A stretch of 64,000 nucleotides of DNA, from NCBI GenBank assembly GCA_030267565.1, contig BRXU01000007.1, positions 4,092,001 to 4,156,000 of the forward strand, in the 5' to 3' direction. This DNA comes from Pleodorina starrii. Taxonomy: Eukaryota > Chlorophyta > Chlorophyceae > Chlamydomonadales > Volvocaceae. Under the pieces are notes generated by a model. It did no database searches and had not been told where the DNA came from. It saw only the letters and a list, made by a program, of their open reading frames with translations. The translations under genes and the position numbers were made by a program. Positions 19,806-33,100 of this stretch are shown one piece after another (position 1 is the stretch's first letter; every line of letters starts with the position of its first letter).

Positions 19806-22800
19806 ATGGACCACCGGCGTAAACACATCGGCTATAGATCTATAGCTGAAGGTGATCATGAGGCTGGCAAGACGGGCGGGCCTGCACCTCACCCGCCAGG
19901 ATCCCGACGGTCGCGGCTGAGTGCGCTGGCGCTTGTGTCCCTGGGGCTCGTGGTGACTTTTGTGGGCATCATGACCGTCGTCCACTTCTCCCACGTCAAC
20001 AACCTGCACCGTGCATCAGTCAAGGTGGGCCGGTCGGCGGAAGTCGCTGAACCCCCGTACGCTTGCACGACACCTGGCAGCCCGATGGCCGGTCGCCCAC
20101 GCCTGATGGCGGCCCAAATGACCGCCCGCGCACCCCCTGGCCTGACGCCCCGTCCCCGCGAGTGATGCGGCGTCTCTACGGTGCCGCCGATACCAGCACA
20201 CAGCATCTCCCTCCCGCGATCCAGCTGGTTCGTCTTCCCTGTCCTGCACAGCCCTACCCTGCCCAGCCCTGCTTCTCCCCTCCCAAGCCGGCTCCTCCCC
20301 CGCCTGAAACCTACCCTCCCGACCTCCCTTACTCTCGCCCCAATCACCGCCCTTCCGCTCTTCCCGCTCTGCTTTGTCACCCAGCTTACATGTCCCATGT
20401 GCCCCGACAGCTCCCGACCTTCCCTGTTTTGCCGAGGGCCCTCCTGAGCACCACAACATTTCCCCCCCTTATCTCCCCTCGCAACGGACATTCTCCTCCG
20501 CCTCAGACATCCACAAGCGAACCGGTCGTGCTGCGCCGGGAGGGAATAGAAGTGGGCGCAACAGATGGCGCAGCGGCGGGAGCGGGCGCCAGCCGCGGCG
20601 TTGCCGCCGGCGGCGGGGCCGCTGGCGCGGCCTCGAGCGAGCTAGGCCTCGGCGACATGGACGACGAGTACGGCAGTGAGGATGACGGCGCCGCTGCCGC
20701 CGTTGGTGAGGACGACGACGACGGGGCTGGGAACGACGACCCAATCGACAAGGGTGAGAAGGACTACGATGGGGCGGCCAATGACCAGCCGATCGACAAG
20801 GGAGATAAGGACGACGACGGCGCAGCGAATGACCAACCGTTTGACAAAGGAGACCGGGACGACGACGGGTCAGCAAATGATCAGCCAATTGATAAAGGTG
20901 ATAAGGACGACGACGGCGCAACCAATGACGAGCCCATCGATAAGGGTGACAAGGACGATGATGGGGCGGCTAACGATGAGCCAATAGATAAGGGCGACAA
21001 GGACGATGACGGCGCGGCGAATGATGAGCCGATTGACAAGGGTGACAAGGACGATGATGGCGCGGCGAATGACGAACCGATTGATAAGGGTGAGAAAGAT
21101 GATGACGGTTCGGCCAACGATGAGCCGATTGACAAGGGCGACAAGGACGACGACGGGGCAGCTAACGACCATCCGATTGATAAGGGGGATAAGGACGACG
21201 ACGGCGCGCAGAACGACACTCCAGGAGACCTGGACGAGATGTACGAGTCCGACCAGGAGGGTGACGGCGCCGCCACTACCACCGCCGCCGCGGCCGACGG
21301 CGGCGCCGACGGCGCCGCAGCCGCCGCCAGCAAGGCCGCCGCCGCCACCGCCGCCAGCAGCGCTGCCGCATCTGCCACCGCCGCAGCCGGTGATGCCGCC
21401 GCTGCCGGCTCTGCTGCCGATGAGTCCAATCCGGAGGAGGTGGATGAGGTCACGGACTACGACGACGACGGCGACGGCGACAGCAGCGACCTGTACGTGG
21501 ACGTGGATCCGGACGCCGACGACTACAACGCCGATCACGATGTGGACCTACGGACGATGGACAAGCAGCAGCCCCAGCAGACGCAAGGAACACAGACGCA
21601 GCAGACGCAGACGCAGCAGCAACAGACGAAGGAGCAGACGCAGGAGAAGCCGGAGGCAAAGGAGAAGCAGCTTCCACAGAAGCAACAGCAGCAGCATCAG
21701 CCGAAGGTGAAGCCGGAAGCCGAATCCGGCGCGGTGGCGGCCGCGGCTGCGGCGGCGGCGGGCGTGGTTGTGCCGGCGGACGCTTGCGGCGTTCTGAGTC
21801 GTGAGCTGTTGGAGCAGTGGTCTCAGAACAACACGGTGCTGCTGACGTTCACCAACTCGGTCATGTTCCGCAACTTTGGACCCACCTGGCTGCACCACGT
21901 GCGGCAGGCGGGCATCAAGTACTGGGTGAGTGGGGCAGGGGCGGGATGCGGGAAAGCGAGCGCCGCGCGAGGATGCAGATGAGGGTGAGCGCCTGGCTCC
22001 GACGTGTGCTGCGAGGTGGACTGTGAGGCGTCCTGGGGCCTTCAGGGGCAGCACCTAACCCGCGTGTGAGACGACGTGACGGGTGTGGTGTGTCCGCGGC
22101 AACTGATGGGCGGCGGCCAGCCCCCCGAGGAGCGGGGCAGCGGCAGCCCACAGCCCGCGTTTGGAGCGGGAGCGAGCACCGCAGCGAGGGATTTGTTTGC
22201 TTTTGAGGAGCTGGGCCGCCGTATATCGATCCGCCGTACTTTTGCCGTGCGCAGGTCCTGGCCGTGGCGGACAACGAGACCGCCCGGCTGGTCCGGTCCC
22301 ATGGGGCCGACCACTGCTTCCTGGTGCACGAGAACGAGATCGACGACACCGCGGCAGGTGGGTTTAGGGTTTTAGGGTTTAGAGGGAGGCAGGTTGGGGG
22401 CAGGTTGGGTCTCGCTGTCGTTTCTGTCCTACTACACCAACTACATTATTTTGATGCCGTTTAGTGTACTACTAGAACCATAGAACTTGTTACACGACGA
22501 GCGCTGCCGCCGCCGCCTGAAACCCGCCGGGAGGGCCGCCTCCGGTCCCCCCGGGGGGAACCGCCGGCGCTGCGTGTGGCGGCCAGCCGGCCTGCCTCCT
22601 CTCCCTCCGCCCCCTGCACCTGCACATCCTCCTTTTGCACGTCATCTTCCTCTTCCTCCATCTCCTCCTCCGCCTCTTCGCCCATGCCCGCAGTCTTCAA
22701 GTGGGGCAGCCGCAGCTGGCAGCTGCACACGTGGCAAAAGGTGCTTGTCGTACGCCACGTGCACCACCTGGGCTTCCACGTCATCAACTCGGATCTGGAT

Positions 22801-25800
22801 GTGGTGTGGCTCCGGAACCCGCTGGAGCACTTCCTTGTGTGCGTTGGTGTCTGTGGGTTGTGGGGGAGAGGGGAGCGGGCGGATAGATAGAAAAGTGCGA
22901 CCCGCAACGAAAGGGGCCGGGCGCCGGGGCGAAGTTCGTTTTTGGGGGAGGGGGGCAAAGGGCGCTCCTCCTCCTGGAGTCATCCTTTGCCGGGGCGGGG
23001 CAGGGAGGGACGCTCCCTGTACCTTCTGTCTGTCATCTGCGCGTCGCCTTTGATGGCGGTCCTGGTGTCTCTGCCCTGTTTGCCCCGGTCTGCCGCCGCG
23101 GGGCCCAGGCCGCCGCCACCAGACACCACCAATATACACACCGTGCACGCTCCCCACACCACACCACCGCCTGGATATGCACGATTCCCCACCTGCCATG
23201 CACATGTACCACACATGTGCATCACGCGTTATGTATGTGGCCGCATGTGCGTATAACATTTCCCCCCGCCCCGCCTGGCGCCCCCCCTCACCCAACCTGC
23301 CGTACCATGTCGTACCATGTCGTACCTCAGCAAGTACACCGCCCCGGACTACTGGGTGTCCATGGACCCCATCACCACCCAGAACCCCATCGGCGACGAC
23401 GGACCGGAGGTGGGGGTCAGCACCCACCACTACATGAACACAGGTGGGAACACATGCGCCACGTCACGAAGACGGGTGTGAGGGGCTGGGCGGAGCGCGT
23501 GCGTGCGTGCGTGCGTGCGGGTCGGTGGTTGGGGCGGTGAGTGGCATGCCTCGGTCGACCCACGAATGGTGAGCGGTGAGTCATGCGTCCGCTTCACTCC
23601 AGGGGAGGCGCCCATGTTCGTTCACCCCACCTGCCGCCCGCAGACCTCGCCCTCGCGCCCAGCGCTCCTCCTCAAACCTCCTCCCCTCCCCCACCCGCTG
23701 CCCCCGCTGCCTCCCCCGGGGTTGGCACACTCACTCGCGCGCAGGCGTGTACTTCCTGCGGCAGACCCCCGGCGGTCGGGCGCTGATCGACAAGTGGTAC
23801 GACATCCGTGCCGAGATGCAGCGCTCCGGCTTCCACGACCAGGACGGGCTGTACAACTACCTCAAGGAGGGAGGCCAGGTGGGTCAGTGAGACTGTGACC
23901 CGTGGGTCTGCTCTCCCATCATTTCTTTATACATCTTTTCGGTTCCGTATGCCAGCCAGTCCAGCCTCAGCCTGCTTTTACGGGCTGTGGTTTGTTAACC
24001 CCATCCCACCCCCATCTGCGTGTTAACCCCAACGTGAACCCTAACGTCACCCCCCCCGCCCCCCCCCGACAGGACGTGGATCCCGGGCGGCGGGTGACCA
24101 AGGTGGTTGACGGCAAGACGGCGCTTTCCCAGCTGCCCGCCACTCTCTTCCAGAACGGCTACTCGCACTGCATCAACCAGATACACAAGGTAGGGCACCG
24201 GGGGTGGGTGGGTGGGTGGCTGGTTTGCGGGGCTGACAGCGGCGGCGGTGGCACGCGGGCGGCGGGTTGGTAGGCCTCTTGTGGAAGGGAGGGCCGATGG
24301 GGGATGGGCGGATGGGCCCTCACACCCGCCCACGACGCACTTCATCCACCCACCCACCTACCCGTCGTGCTCCCAAGGATCCGTTGGCGCTGACCTCGCC
24401 GCCGAGGAGCACCTATCCGCCTCCGCCGCCGCTTGTCCGACGCAACGACCCACCCACCCACCCCGCCCATTCGCACGACCTGGCGCTGATCCGACGCACC
24501 CACCCACCCACCCGCCCGCAGCTGCACGGCTTGCAGCCGTTCGAGGTGCACTTCGTGTGGGTGTGGGGAGGCAACGCCGGCAAGATCAACCGCATGCGCG
24601 AGCAGATGTGAGGCCGGAGCGGGGGGGCCCGCGGGAGGGCGGAGGGCGGGAGGGCGGGCACCGACAGAGCATCAGAGCTGAGGGCGGAGGGGCGGAGGGG
24701 AGAGAGCAGTTTGCTGTGCGCGGCTGCTTCCGGTGCACTTTCCTGTGCAGCGGAGAGGACAGACTGAGGGGCGCCGGCGATTTGGCTGAGGAGGCAGGAG
24801 CGCTCCTGATCCTCTCTGCCCACGGCACGAATGCCTCTCGCCACGTAGCCCCGCCCCGCCCCGCCGGACTCCCTATCGGACGCTCACGGTGCATGCTCGC
24901 AGGTACTACATCGACCCGCCGTCGTACCATTCCGACGGGCTGTTCCTGTCGTACGACGTGACGGAGATTGAGGTGCGTCGCCGAGCTGGCTTGCTCTTGG
25001 GCTCCCGGGATCAGGAGGAGAGGAGAGGAGAGGGGAAGGGAGAGAGAGGGCCAGCCGGGATCCCCCCGCTCGAGTCACCGCCCTTCCTACAAAACCTATT
25101 CTCCTTCCCTGTTCCCTCTCCCATGTTCCCTCTCCCATGTTACCTAAGCCATGGTCCCTAAGCCATGGTCCCCAAGCCATGGTCCCTCTCCCATGTTCCC
25201 GCTGCCCCGCCTGCCCCTCTGTGTCCGCTGCCCGCCGTCAGGAGCCGGCCGACTTCAACAATTGGACGGACACTGAGGCCATGGTCCAGACGCACCTGAG
25301 GGCCCTGGACAGCCAACTGACCGACACGTGGCACGGACTGGCGCTGGCGGCGCTGCTGCAGCGCACCGTCGTACTGCCAAAGGTACGTGAGAAGGGAAGA
25401 GTTCTGCGGGTGGGCGGGTGGGCGGGCGTGGTAGTAAAGATGAGGCCGCCGCATTGGTGGAACGGAGGCGCTGTGGCTGGGTGGCTGGGTGCTTGGGTGC
25501 ATGCCCACTCCCGAGGCATGCCCACTCCCGTCTTGCAACTGTCTAAGCGAGATAGCAACCCCTCCCTCCCTCCCTCCCCACGCAACCCCCACACGCGCTA
25601 CCCCTCGCCCGCTACCCCCGCTACCCCGCTACCCCCCGCCCTCAGATGAAGTGCTTTTGCATTCAGAACTGGTTTGAGAACCCGCAGTGCCGCCTGCCCG
25701 GTGAGCCGCACACTCGCTTCCCGCTGTCTCCCGCCTGCCCCGCCGACTACGTGTTCAGCATGGACGCGCTGGCGGCGCTCAACGTCAGCGGCCGGCACAT

Positions 25801-26549
25801 CGCCTTCCGGGAGTTCTCCTTCCTGGACAACGAGCGAACGCCGCCGGAGGTCAAGGTGGGGAGAGACCGGCTGCGAGGATGCGGGACAGGGCAGGGCTGA
25901 GCAGGGCTGGGCAGGGCTGGGCAGGGTGGGGATGGAAAAGAAGATACCGCAGCGGAGGAACGGAGACGGCGTTAGCGAACGGACGGGTGGGGAGGGGCTG
26001 TGTTTCCGGCCGTGTGCATGTGCGTTTGCGTGTGTTTATATGTGTAAGTTTCTATGCGCGCTCACCCACGCACACACCGTCCGCCGTCACCTCCTCCACC
26101 TCCACCTCCTCCACCTCCCGCAGGAGCGGCCGCTCGTGGTCGTGGCGCGCCGCGGCGTCTCCGCGGCCCTCCGCGACGGCGACACCCTCACCATCCCCGC
26201 CGGCCTCAAATCCGACGCCCTCCTCGCCGCCCTCAAGCCCTTCCTGGAGCCCCAGCAGCAAAAAGAACCCCAAACCGCCACACCACCGCAGCCCCCCAAG
26301 CGGCTCCACTTTGCCAACCCGCGCCTGGCGTTCGCCGGGTGGAGTGACCCGCGGGTCGGTGCCGACTTCGAGACCGCCGTGGCGGGCCTGGCAGTGCGTT
26401 GGTGCTGCCGGCCCGATGCGGTGGCCAAGGCGCACGGCGTGGAGGTGGGGCACCAGCTGAAGCTGCACGCGGCGACGGAGGCGGGGGCGGAGGCGAAGAC
26501 GACCGCGCAGTCGGAGGCCGTCAGCCGTAGGCTGCTGCAGCTGCGGTGA
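19806..26549 (+). CDS. GT77-family glycosyltransferase (XEG113/RRA-like arabinosyltransferase), type II membrane protein
   Basis: Exons: 19806-20024, 20507-21925, 22255-22357, 22694-22838, 23331-23443, 23745-23878, 24073-24189, 24522-24607, 24903-24972, 25242-25382, 25646-25855, 26124-26549. All phases close for 1,060 residues. Residues ~39-61 form a signal anchor (SLGLVVTFVGIMTVVHF), implying Golgi residence. A disordered stem follows, with ten 16-residue acidic repeats and Gln-rich stretches. The catalytic part starts near residue 500 (LLTFTNSVMFRNFG) and contains the DxD metal/nucleotide-sugar motif in INSDLDVVW (Asp ~614 and ~616), then GVYFLRQTPGG, NGYSHCINQ, HGLQPFEVHF and FCIQNWF. The last blocks resemble plant XEG113, which arabinosylates Hyp-rich proteins such as extensins. 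A role in Hyp-O-arabinosylation of algal wall glycoproteins is inferred, not shown. Confidence 0.9.
20713..21224 (+). repeat. Coding 48-bp minisatellite: ten 16-residue acidic repeats
   Basis: Within GT77 exon 2, the unit PIDKGDKDDDGAANDE recurs ten times with substitutions mostly at the D/E, A/S/T and Q/E/H positions. Nucleotide divergence between units is mainly synonymous, so the array is not freshly expanded. Confidence 0.95.
22362..22382 (+). repeat. Interstitial telomere-type repeat, GT77 intron 3
   Basis: TTTAGGGTTTTAGGGTTTAG begins five bases after the exon 3 donor. TTTTAGGG is the telomere unit of Chlamydomonas and Volvox. Confidence 0.75.
25934..25983 (+). repeat. Dispersed intronic element, copy 2 (GT77 intron 11)
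   Basis: Begins GAAAAGAAGATACCGCAGC, followed by CGGAGACGGCGTTAGCGAAC and GG. Same element as 8840-8898 (opposite strand) and 57505-57552. It is sense to its host gene. Confidence 0.8.
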
Positions 26550-29500
26550 TGTTCGCCTGGGTGATGAGTGGTTTGTGGTTTTTCGCGCTTGCTGCAAACG
26601 GCACCCTCGGCAGGCAGCTACAGCTGCAGCTGCAGTGCGGTACGCCGCCGCGGCGGCGGGGTCGCAACCCGCCAGCCTCTCTGCAGCCGTTCTCCTGCAG
26701 CGGTGTTGCGGTGTGCGGTATGTGGTGTGCCGCCAACCCGCGAATCCACCGCCGGCGCCATGTGCGGTTCGTCGGTGGCTGGCGGTGCACTGACTCAGTA
26801 GCTGCGCTTTTTAGCTTTAGACGGATGCGAAGACGGAGTGCGTCTGCGCGTTGTTCGGCGACCAACCGTAGCGGATGCGGACAGACAGCGGCAGAGAGCA
26901 GGGCCGCGTGAGGGGGGAAGAGGAGAGGAGAGGCGGGGCGGGGTACTGCGAGGGGGCGAAGCAGGGGCAGTGAAGCAGAGGCACCGGCGCAGGGCGCTGG
27001 AGACCAGCTCTGCTCCCCACCCTTCCTCCGCTCCCAAGTGCATGTCATGGTGTGCATGGTCATGTGTGTGCATGGTGTTGTGCATGGCGGCGGTGGCGGT
27101 AACGGCCTGACGAGGCGGCGCCCGTTCTACGGCACGTCTTACACGGCGTAGACCGGCGGGTGGCGGTGGCGGCGGCAGGAGGCATGCCACTTTGGGGGGC
27201 CGCAGGCGCCGCCGTGCGCATTCGTACGGCATCCCACGTCCAGCCTGGACGGACCCGCGGGTCGTGAACAGGAACGTTTGCGCAACAGTGTCGGATACCA
27301 GTGCGGCTGGCGGTAGTGCGGTGTCGGCAGTGCGGCTGACGGGGGAGCGCCGCTGGTTGGGGGTGGCTGGTGATCGGGCAGCTTCTCGCTGAGATTGCCT
27401 GCATACGTGGTTTACATACGCCCTTGGGCTCCTAGGCGACCAAGGGCTCGGGGGGCGGCCTAGGGGTCCTACGCGACCTATCCTATGGGGAGGGAGGATT
27501 GTGTGATTCACTACCGTACCTTGGGTGGATATTTGGTGCGTTGCGTCAACGGCGGGTATTGAAGGGTCGCATGCCGGCGTCCGAGACCGCTGGGCGTGTC
27601 TCGAATTCGCCTCGGTCAGCACCCTCCCTGGCGTGTGTGTGGGGGGGGGGCTACGAGTCGGTGCGCGAGCGGACTCTTCCGCCGCTTCGTTGGTGGCTGC
27701 AGTCGTCCGGGCCCGGGGCCCTGGGCGGTCGCGGATACCGGTAGGCGCGCTGTGTGATGTCGCAATTGGGGTAGACGCGCGGACGTCGCGGTACGGCTGT
27801 TACGGTGGTAAACACCTCTCCCCCACATTCCGAAGGGCTCCAGATTCCCGGTAGGGTAGGGTAGGGTAGGGTAGGGTAGCATTGGTACTGTGATGGCAGC
27901 GGCCGCCATCCACTGGCGTCGGCAGGCAGGCAGGTACCGGTAGTTGGTTTGTTTGTTCGGCTTGCGGATGACGCGACGCGATGTGAATATGCAATGCGGT
28001 GATAATGACGCGATGCGATGCGGTGGCAGCACGGCTGGCCCTAAATGCACCGGTCGGGCAGCACGGTATTTGGGCGGCTGGGCGTGAGCTGGGCTGCAGC
28101 GGATGTGAAGTGGGCAGAGGGCAGCGCAGGGGGGGTTTCGGAGCGTGAGGCTCAACACGGTCGGCGTACCGGTATACACACACAAGCCGCGGGTCGGGCA
28201 GCCCGGTACTGGCTACACTGGGCTCCGGAGTCCAGTCCCGTCCAGTCCAGTCCGGACCCGACCCTCGGACCGGACTCCCGGTAGGGCAGAGCCGCTCTGC
28301 GGTAGGGGGGGGCCAGGGACACAGTGGCCCGGGCGCCGCGGTCAGGGGCTGTCCCACGTTGGCCTTTCGCCCACGTCGCCCATCCAGGCACACCACCCCT
28401 CCATCCACCGCTTGGCCGAGTCACAGGGGGGCCCGGGAGGACGAGGAAGGTCGTCCGGGCCGTTCAGTCGCCCTCGCCCGTCGTCTCCCTTTGGCTCCGG
28501 TTGTCGTATTTCGTATACCGTATTCGTATACCGTATACGATTACCGTATGCCAAGCCCCGAAGGATCCAACACACCGTACACTGTATGGTACAATGTTCG
28601 TCTACACTGGGCAGCAGGCTAGCAGCGGCAGCAGGTGGCGGTCGGGCGGTCCTCTCCCCCCTCCCCCTCCCCCCCGGATGGCAGGCTCGGCTTCTTTGAG
28701 GGTCGCCTCCCCCGCAGTTCTGAGATGACCACTCGCAAGGCGCACGTCCCTGCACCCGTGCTTGGGGAAGTGCGGCGTGCCCTTCAGGAATAGGCTTGCG
28801 CGCTGCAGGCCAGCAGACACGAGAATATCGACGCGGTGGCGGAGTGCGCCTCCGGGAAATCGAGAAAGTGGTCGGTGAGGGAGCCCCGAGTGGCGCCCTC
28901 CCAGCCGCCTGCAAAGACGTTACAGAAGGGGGAAGCTGTTCTCTTGTCCCTCCATGCCATAGCCCGAAGCCGTGTGCAGGATGAAATCTAAGCTTACGAA
29001 GGTGATAATTAAATTACATATACTGTGAGCAGTTGTGGGCATCCTAGGAAGGCCCTGTGCGTTCTACCACGTGGATTCCGGTAATTAACTGACAAGCATC
29101 AGTCCCCGCATTGCGTCAAGTCACGTCTTGAAAATTACCATAAAAATATTATACAATGAAGCGCGTCAAATCATACTGTTGCGTATGCGGTTTGCGTTCA
29201 CTGACGGGCAGTAGTTCGGCAAGTCGGCACCTGTCGGCACTGGTGCACGTGTCCCCGATTTGGAATGTCCCAAACCCCAACCCTGAAGTTGCATCTGACA
29301 GCAGTGGCTGCCGCGTAAGGGATATGCATTTATATAAACGGCACCGAGCTGTCTTCTACCAGATACCTCTCGCAGTTATTATAAATGCATCAAGGTGCAC
29401 GTGCGTGCGCGTGGCAGGGTGTCCGGTAATCGCCAGCCACCAAAATTACGCCTGAGCTTCCATGAGAAAATGCCAATGAAGCCTGCCTGCCGATTGGTCA

Positions 29501-30199
29501 TACAGGTGGCAACGCCTGTTGAACACTTTTTCGTGCCCGGCCAAGCCCGGCCCAGAAGCAGCAGCCAGTCCAGTCGAAGCCATTGCAGCAGACTTGTGTA
29601 GCGATGGTGCGGCCTTGAAACGCATACCTCTATGTCTGTGTGGTCGCCGCTGTTTTGAGGCCCGTGGGTCGGCGGCGGCACAATCTGCCGCTGCACCTAT
29701 AGGTGTCCTGGCGTGATTTAGTATATTGGGAAATCCAGGCGTTTGTGTTTACCATCCAGATGCCTGGCCGTTTCAGCATATGAGGCCAGGATCCATTGGT
29801 GCCAACGTCTATCCTCCTTTCCTGGGGTCATACGATGCAGTAAAGCTCACACGTTGTTTTTAACGATAATATATATTTCATAACGGACACAAGCCCTGGC
29901 CGCAATAGGGCTTTTTTCTAGGCTCGAGTTAGGATTTCGCGCCTTCCGGCACTGGAACCTCTTCCGACGAACACGAAGTGGCAATTGTTGACTCGCACAG
30001 CAATTTATAGATCGACTAGGTCGCGCTGGTGGTAAGCCCGCCCACGGGGGCAGCTTACGTTTCCATTAAGCGAAGGGTCACAGACGGTCGCTGATCGCCA
30101 CGTTTCAGAAACTGCTGATGTGAATCGTCGATTGGTACATAAAGAAGAAAGCTTTCGCGCTCGGCTGCGGCATCCGGAAGTCGCAGCTGGGGCTTGGTC
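26550..30199. other. 3.6 kb interval between GT77 and the TRP channel
   Basis: No gene is supported: reading frames are short, Arg/Pro/Ala-rich and lack family motifs. It contains about six GGTAG units at 27849-27880, repeated ACGGTAT-type words at 28503-28550, and a GACCCGCGGGTC palindrome at 27252-27263. The last several hundred bases, notably AT-rich around 29000-29900, probably hold the TRP promoter and 5' UTR. Confidence 0.5.
27849..27880 (+). repeat. (GGTAG)n short tandem repeat
   Basis: About six pentanucleotide units in intergenic DNA. Confidence 0.85.
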
Positions 30200-33100
30200 A
30201 TGGAGGAGCCCGGTCGGCATGGACCACTTCACCCGTCGCACCTCCACAGCGCGTTCGAGGATCCAGAGGCGCAAGCATCTTCCTCGGTCTCGCAGAGCGA
30301 CCAAGGTGCCGCCCCATCCGAGGGCGGCGGTGGCACCGCCGCTCAACCGCCACCGTCCGCCGTGCCGCCCCCCCGTCCCCACCACCACCACCACCACCAC
30401 CGCCGTCACCAGGAGCACCGAAACCAGCGCCGCCACTCGCAGCCTCTGGTGGCGGCGGCGGCCTCAAGCTCCCCCAGCCGGCCGCCCACCGGCATCCACG
30501 TCACCGCCTCCAGCCCACCAGCCCGCGCCCCGCCCCGTGCCGCCTCCGCCTCCCCGCCGCACTCCCTCTCCGTCTCCCCCTCGCCCTCCCCCTCCGGCTC
30601 CCCCGCCTCCTCCCGCTCTGCCTCCCCCATCTCCCGCCCCCGCTCCCGGGCCTCCCCCGGCAGCGCACGCGGCCTGCCGTCGCATCACTTGTACGGCGCT
30701 CTCGACGGCGCGGCGCTGGCGGCGGCCTGCGCCGCCGCGCCCCTCAACCCGGCCTACACCCTCAATGTCGCGACCTCCCACCGCTCCTTCGCCGCGCCGT
30801 CCACGCACCGCGGCGGCGGCTTGCGGCGCGGCGAGGAAGCCAGCGGCGGCGTCATGAACAACATCCATCCAGACATCCTGGATGACTTGCGCGCGCTTGA
30901 CGATCTGGAGGGCGGGTCTCTGCTGCGGCCGCTGCTGACGCAGCCGCCGGCGCAGGGCGACGATGACGGCGGCGGCGGCAGGGAGGGCGGCGGCGGCGGC
31001 GAGGGCGGCGGCGGGGAGGGCGGCGAGGAGGGCGAGGGGCGCGGCGGCGGCGGCGAGGGCGACGGCGGCGGGGGGCACGTGGACGAGGCCGAAACGTACG
31101 AGGTTCAGGAGCTGCTGGAGGCGAAGCCGCGGGATGTACTGCAGTTCATCGAGGAGGAAGGTACGGCAAAAGGGGCGCGGTACGGCGCAGCCGGGACGGG
31201 CGCATGACCCCTTCCAGGTCCCGTCAGTCCGCCGCCGATCTGTCGTCGCTTCTTCTCCTCGCGCCTTCTTTACGACACTCCTCTTGACTGCCTGCCTGCC
31301 TGCCTGACTGACTGACTGACTGACTCTCAGGATGCCAGGGTGCCATTACAACACCTGCCCAACAGCCGACACAAAACTCTGACCCGAACCGCCAACCGCT
31401 AACCGCCAACAGGCGTGGTGAAGCTTGTGGAGTTCGAGGTTGCTGACGGGCTGGTGCTCAAGGCCTTTGGCAGCGAGCCCTTCCTGGCGATGGGTGATGA
31501 ACACGCGGAGCCTCCGGGGCTGAGGGACATTTGGATGGAGCGGCTCAGCGAGGGGGGCAAAGTGCAGGTGGGGGGCGGGGGGGCATGGGGGCGGGGCTCA
31601 GTGGGTGGGTGGGTGTGAGGAGGCAAGGTGCGGGTGGAGGAATGAGGCCGGCAGCGAGTCGGGAAGTCGGGGAGTCCGCCCGGGGCAGCACCGCCACCGC
31701 CACCGCTGTTTCCCGTTCTGTCCGCAACAACAGACGCGCATAACTGCCGCTGCTCGATGAACGGAAATCTGGGGAAGACGCATGCACGCATGTACTGACT
31801 GCTGTGTGTTTTGCCGTACTGCGTACGGCACGGTGTGTGTGTGACACGGTACGGCACAGGGCACCGGCTGGACGTCCACACTGACGGTGGAGGCTCATGT
31901 GGTGAATCTGTACGACGCGGCGGCGCCCGGTCATGCGGGTCTGTTGAGGCCGCTGTTGGCGCGGCTGAGAGTGCACGGCTGCCCGCCCACCGTGTTTGCG
32001 CTGCCGGCGGTGCAGGTGAGGGGAGGGAGGGACGAGGGAGGGAGGGAGGGAGGAGGAACCAGGGAGGGAGGAACCAGGTAAGGGAGGAACCAGGGAACGG
32101 GGAGAAGTGTCTTGCGTTAGGGTTTTAGGGTTTTAGGGGTTGTAGGTGTTTTCAGGGTGTATGTCACTCTCATCTGTTGTCGCCTTCCCGTGTCCCCCCT
32201 CCCCCTCCCCCTCCCCTTCGCCTCCCGGTGCCGCTCCCCCCGCTCGCCTTCCGGGTGCCGCGAGTCAGGCCGTCATATCCCACAAATGGAACACCTGGGC
32301 ACGCCACTTTCTGATGGCCGAGTTCGTCTTCTACGCCGCCTGGCTCGCGGCCTTCTCCGCCTTCTCACTCCTCCTGGAGGACGGAGCGGACACACCCGAC
32401 AACGACGAAGAGGCAGCGGCGGCGGCGGCGGCGGCGCCGCCCTTCCAGTTCGCGCCAGCCGCCGCCGCCGCCTCCGGCGGCGGCGGAGCCGGCCTGCCGG
32501 TGATGAGACTGCTCAGCAGCGTCGTACAGGCGGCGACGGCGGCGCTGCGCGCCGGCGGCGGCGGCGAAGCCGCCGCCGCCGCCGCCGCCTTCGGCGGCGG
32601 CGGCGGTATTTACGAGGAGGAGGAGGGTTGCCCGGCTGAGCGGTTGTGGAATCCGTGGGACTGGAGGGCGCTGTGGGGGCTGTTGGGGTCGCCGCGGGGC
32701 TTTGCGCAGCTGGTGACCAGTACGGCAGCGGTGGCGGCGATGCTGCCGTTCGCCTACATGGAGCTGTGTACTGTTGTCGTACAGGGGTGAGGGCGCGCGT
32801 CGCGGCGACCATGTTTAATGGTGTTTGTGCCGTGCCGTGCCGTGCCGTAAGCCGGCAGGGGAGGGGTGCGGGGTGGAGGGCGGGGGGGGGAGCTGTGGGA
32901 CCTCGCGGCGTCGGCGGCGGCGCTGAGAGCGTTTGGGGGCGCCCGTTGATGTAGATGTCGATGTTGATGTAGATGTAGATGAGGACGTGTTTCCAGATGG
33001 TTGCTCGGGGCTGGGCAGCAGAGGCCGAGTCCCTCAATCCTTCGAATATGTTTGTACGTCGCCCCCCCTGCTCCTTCCGGCCGCGTCGCCGCGCCTGTAC

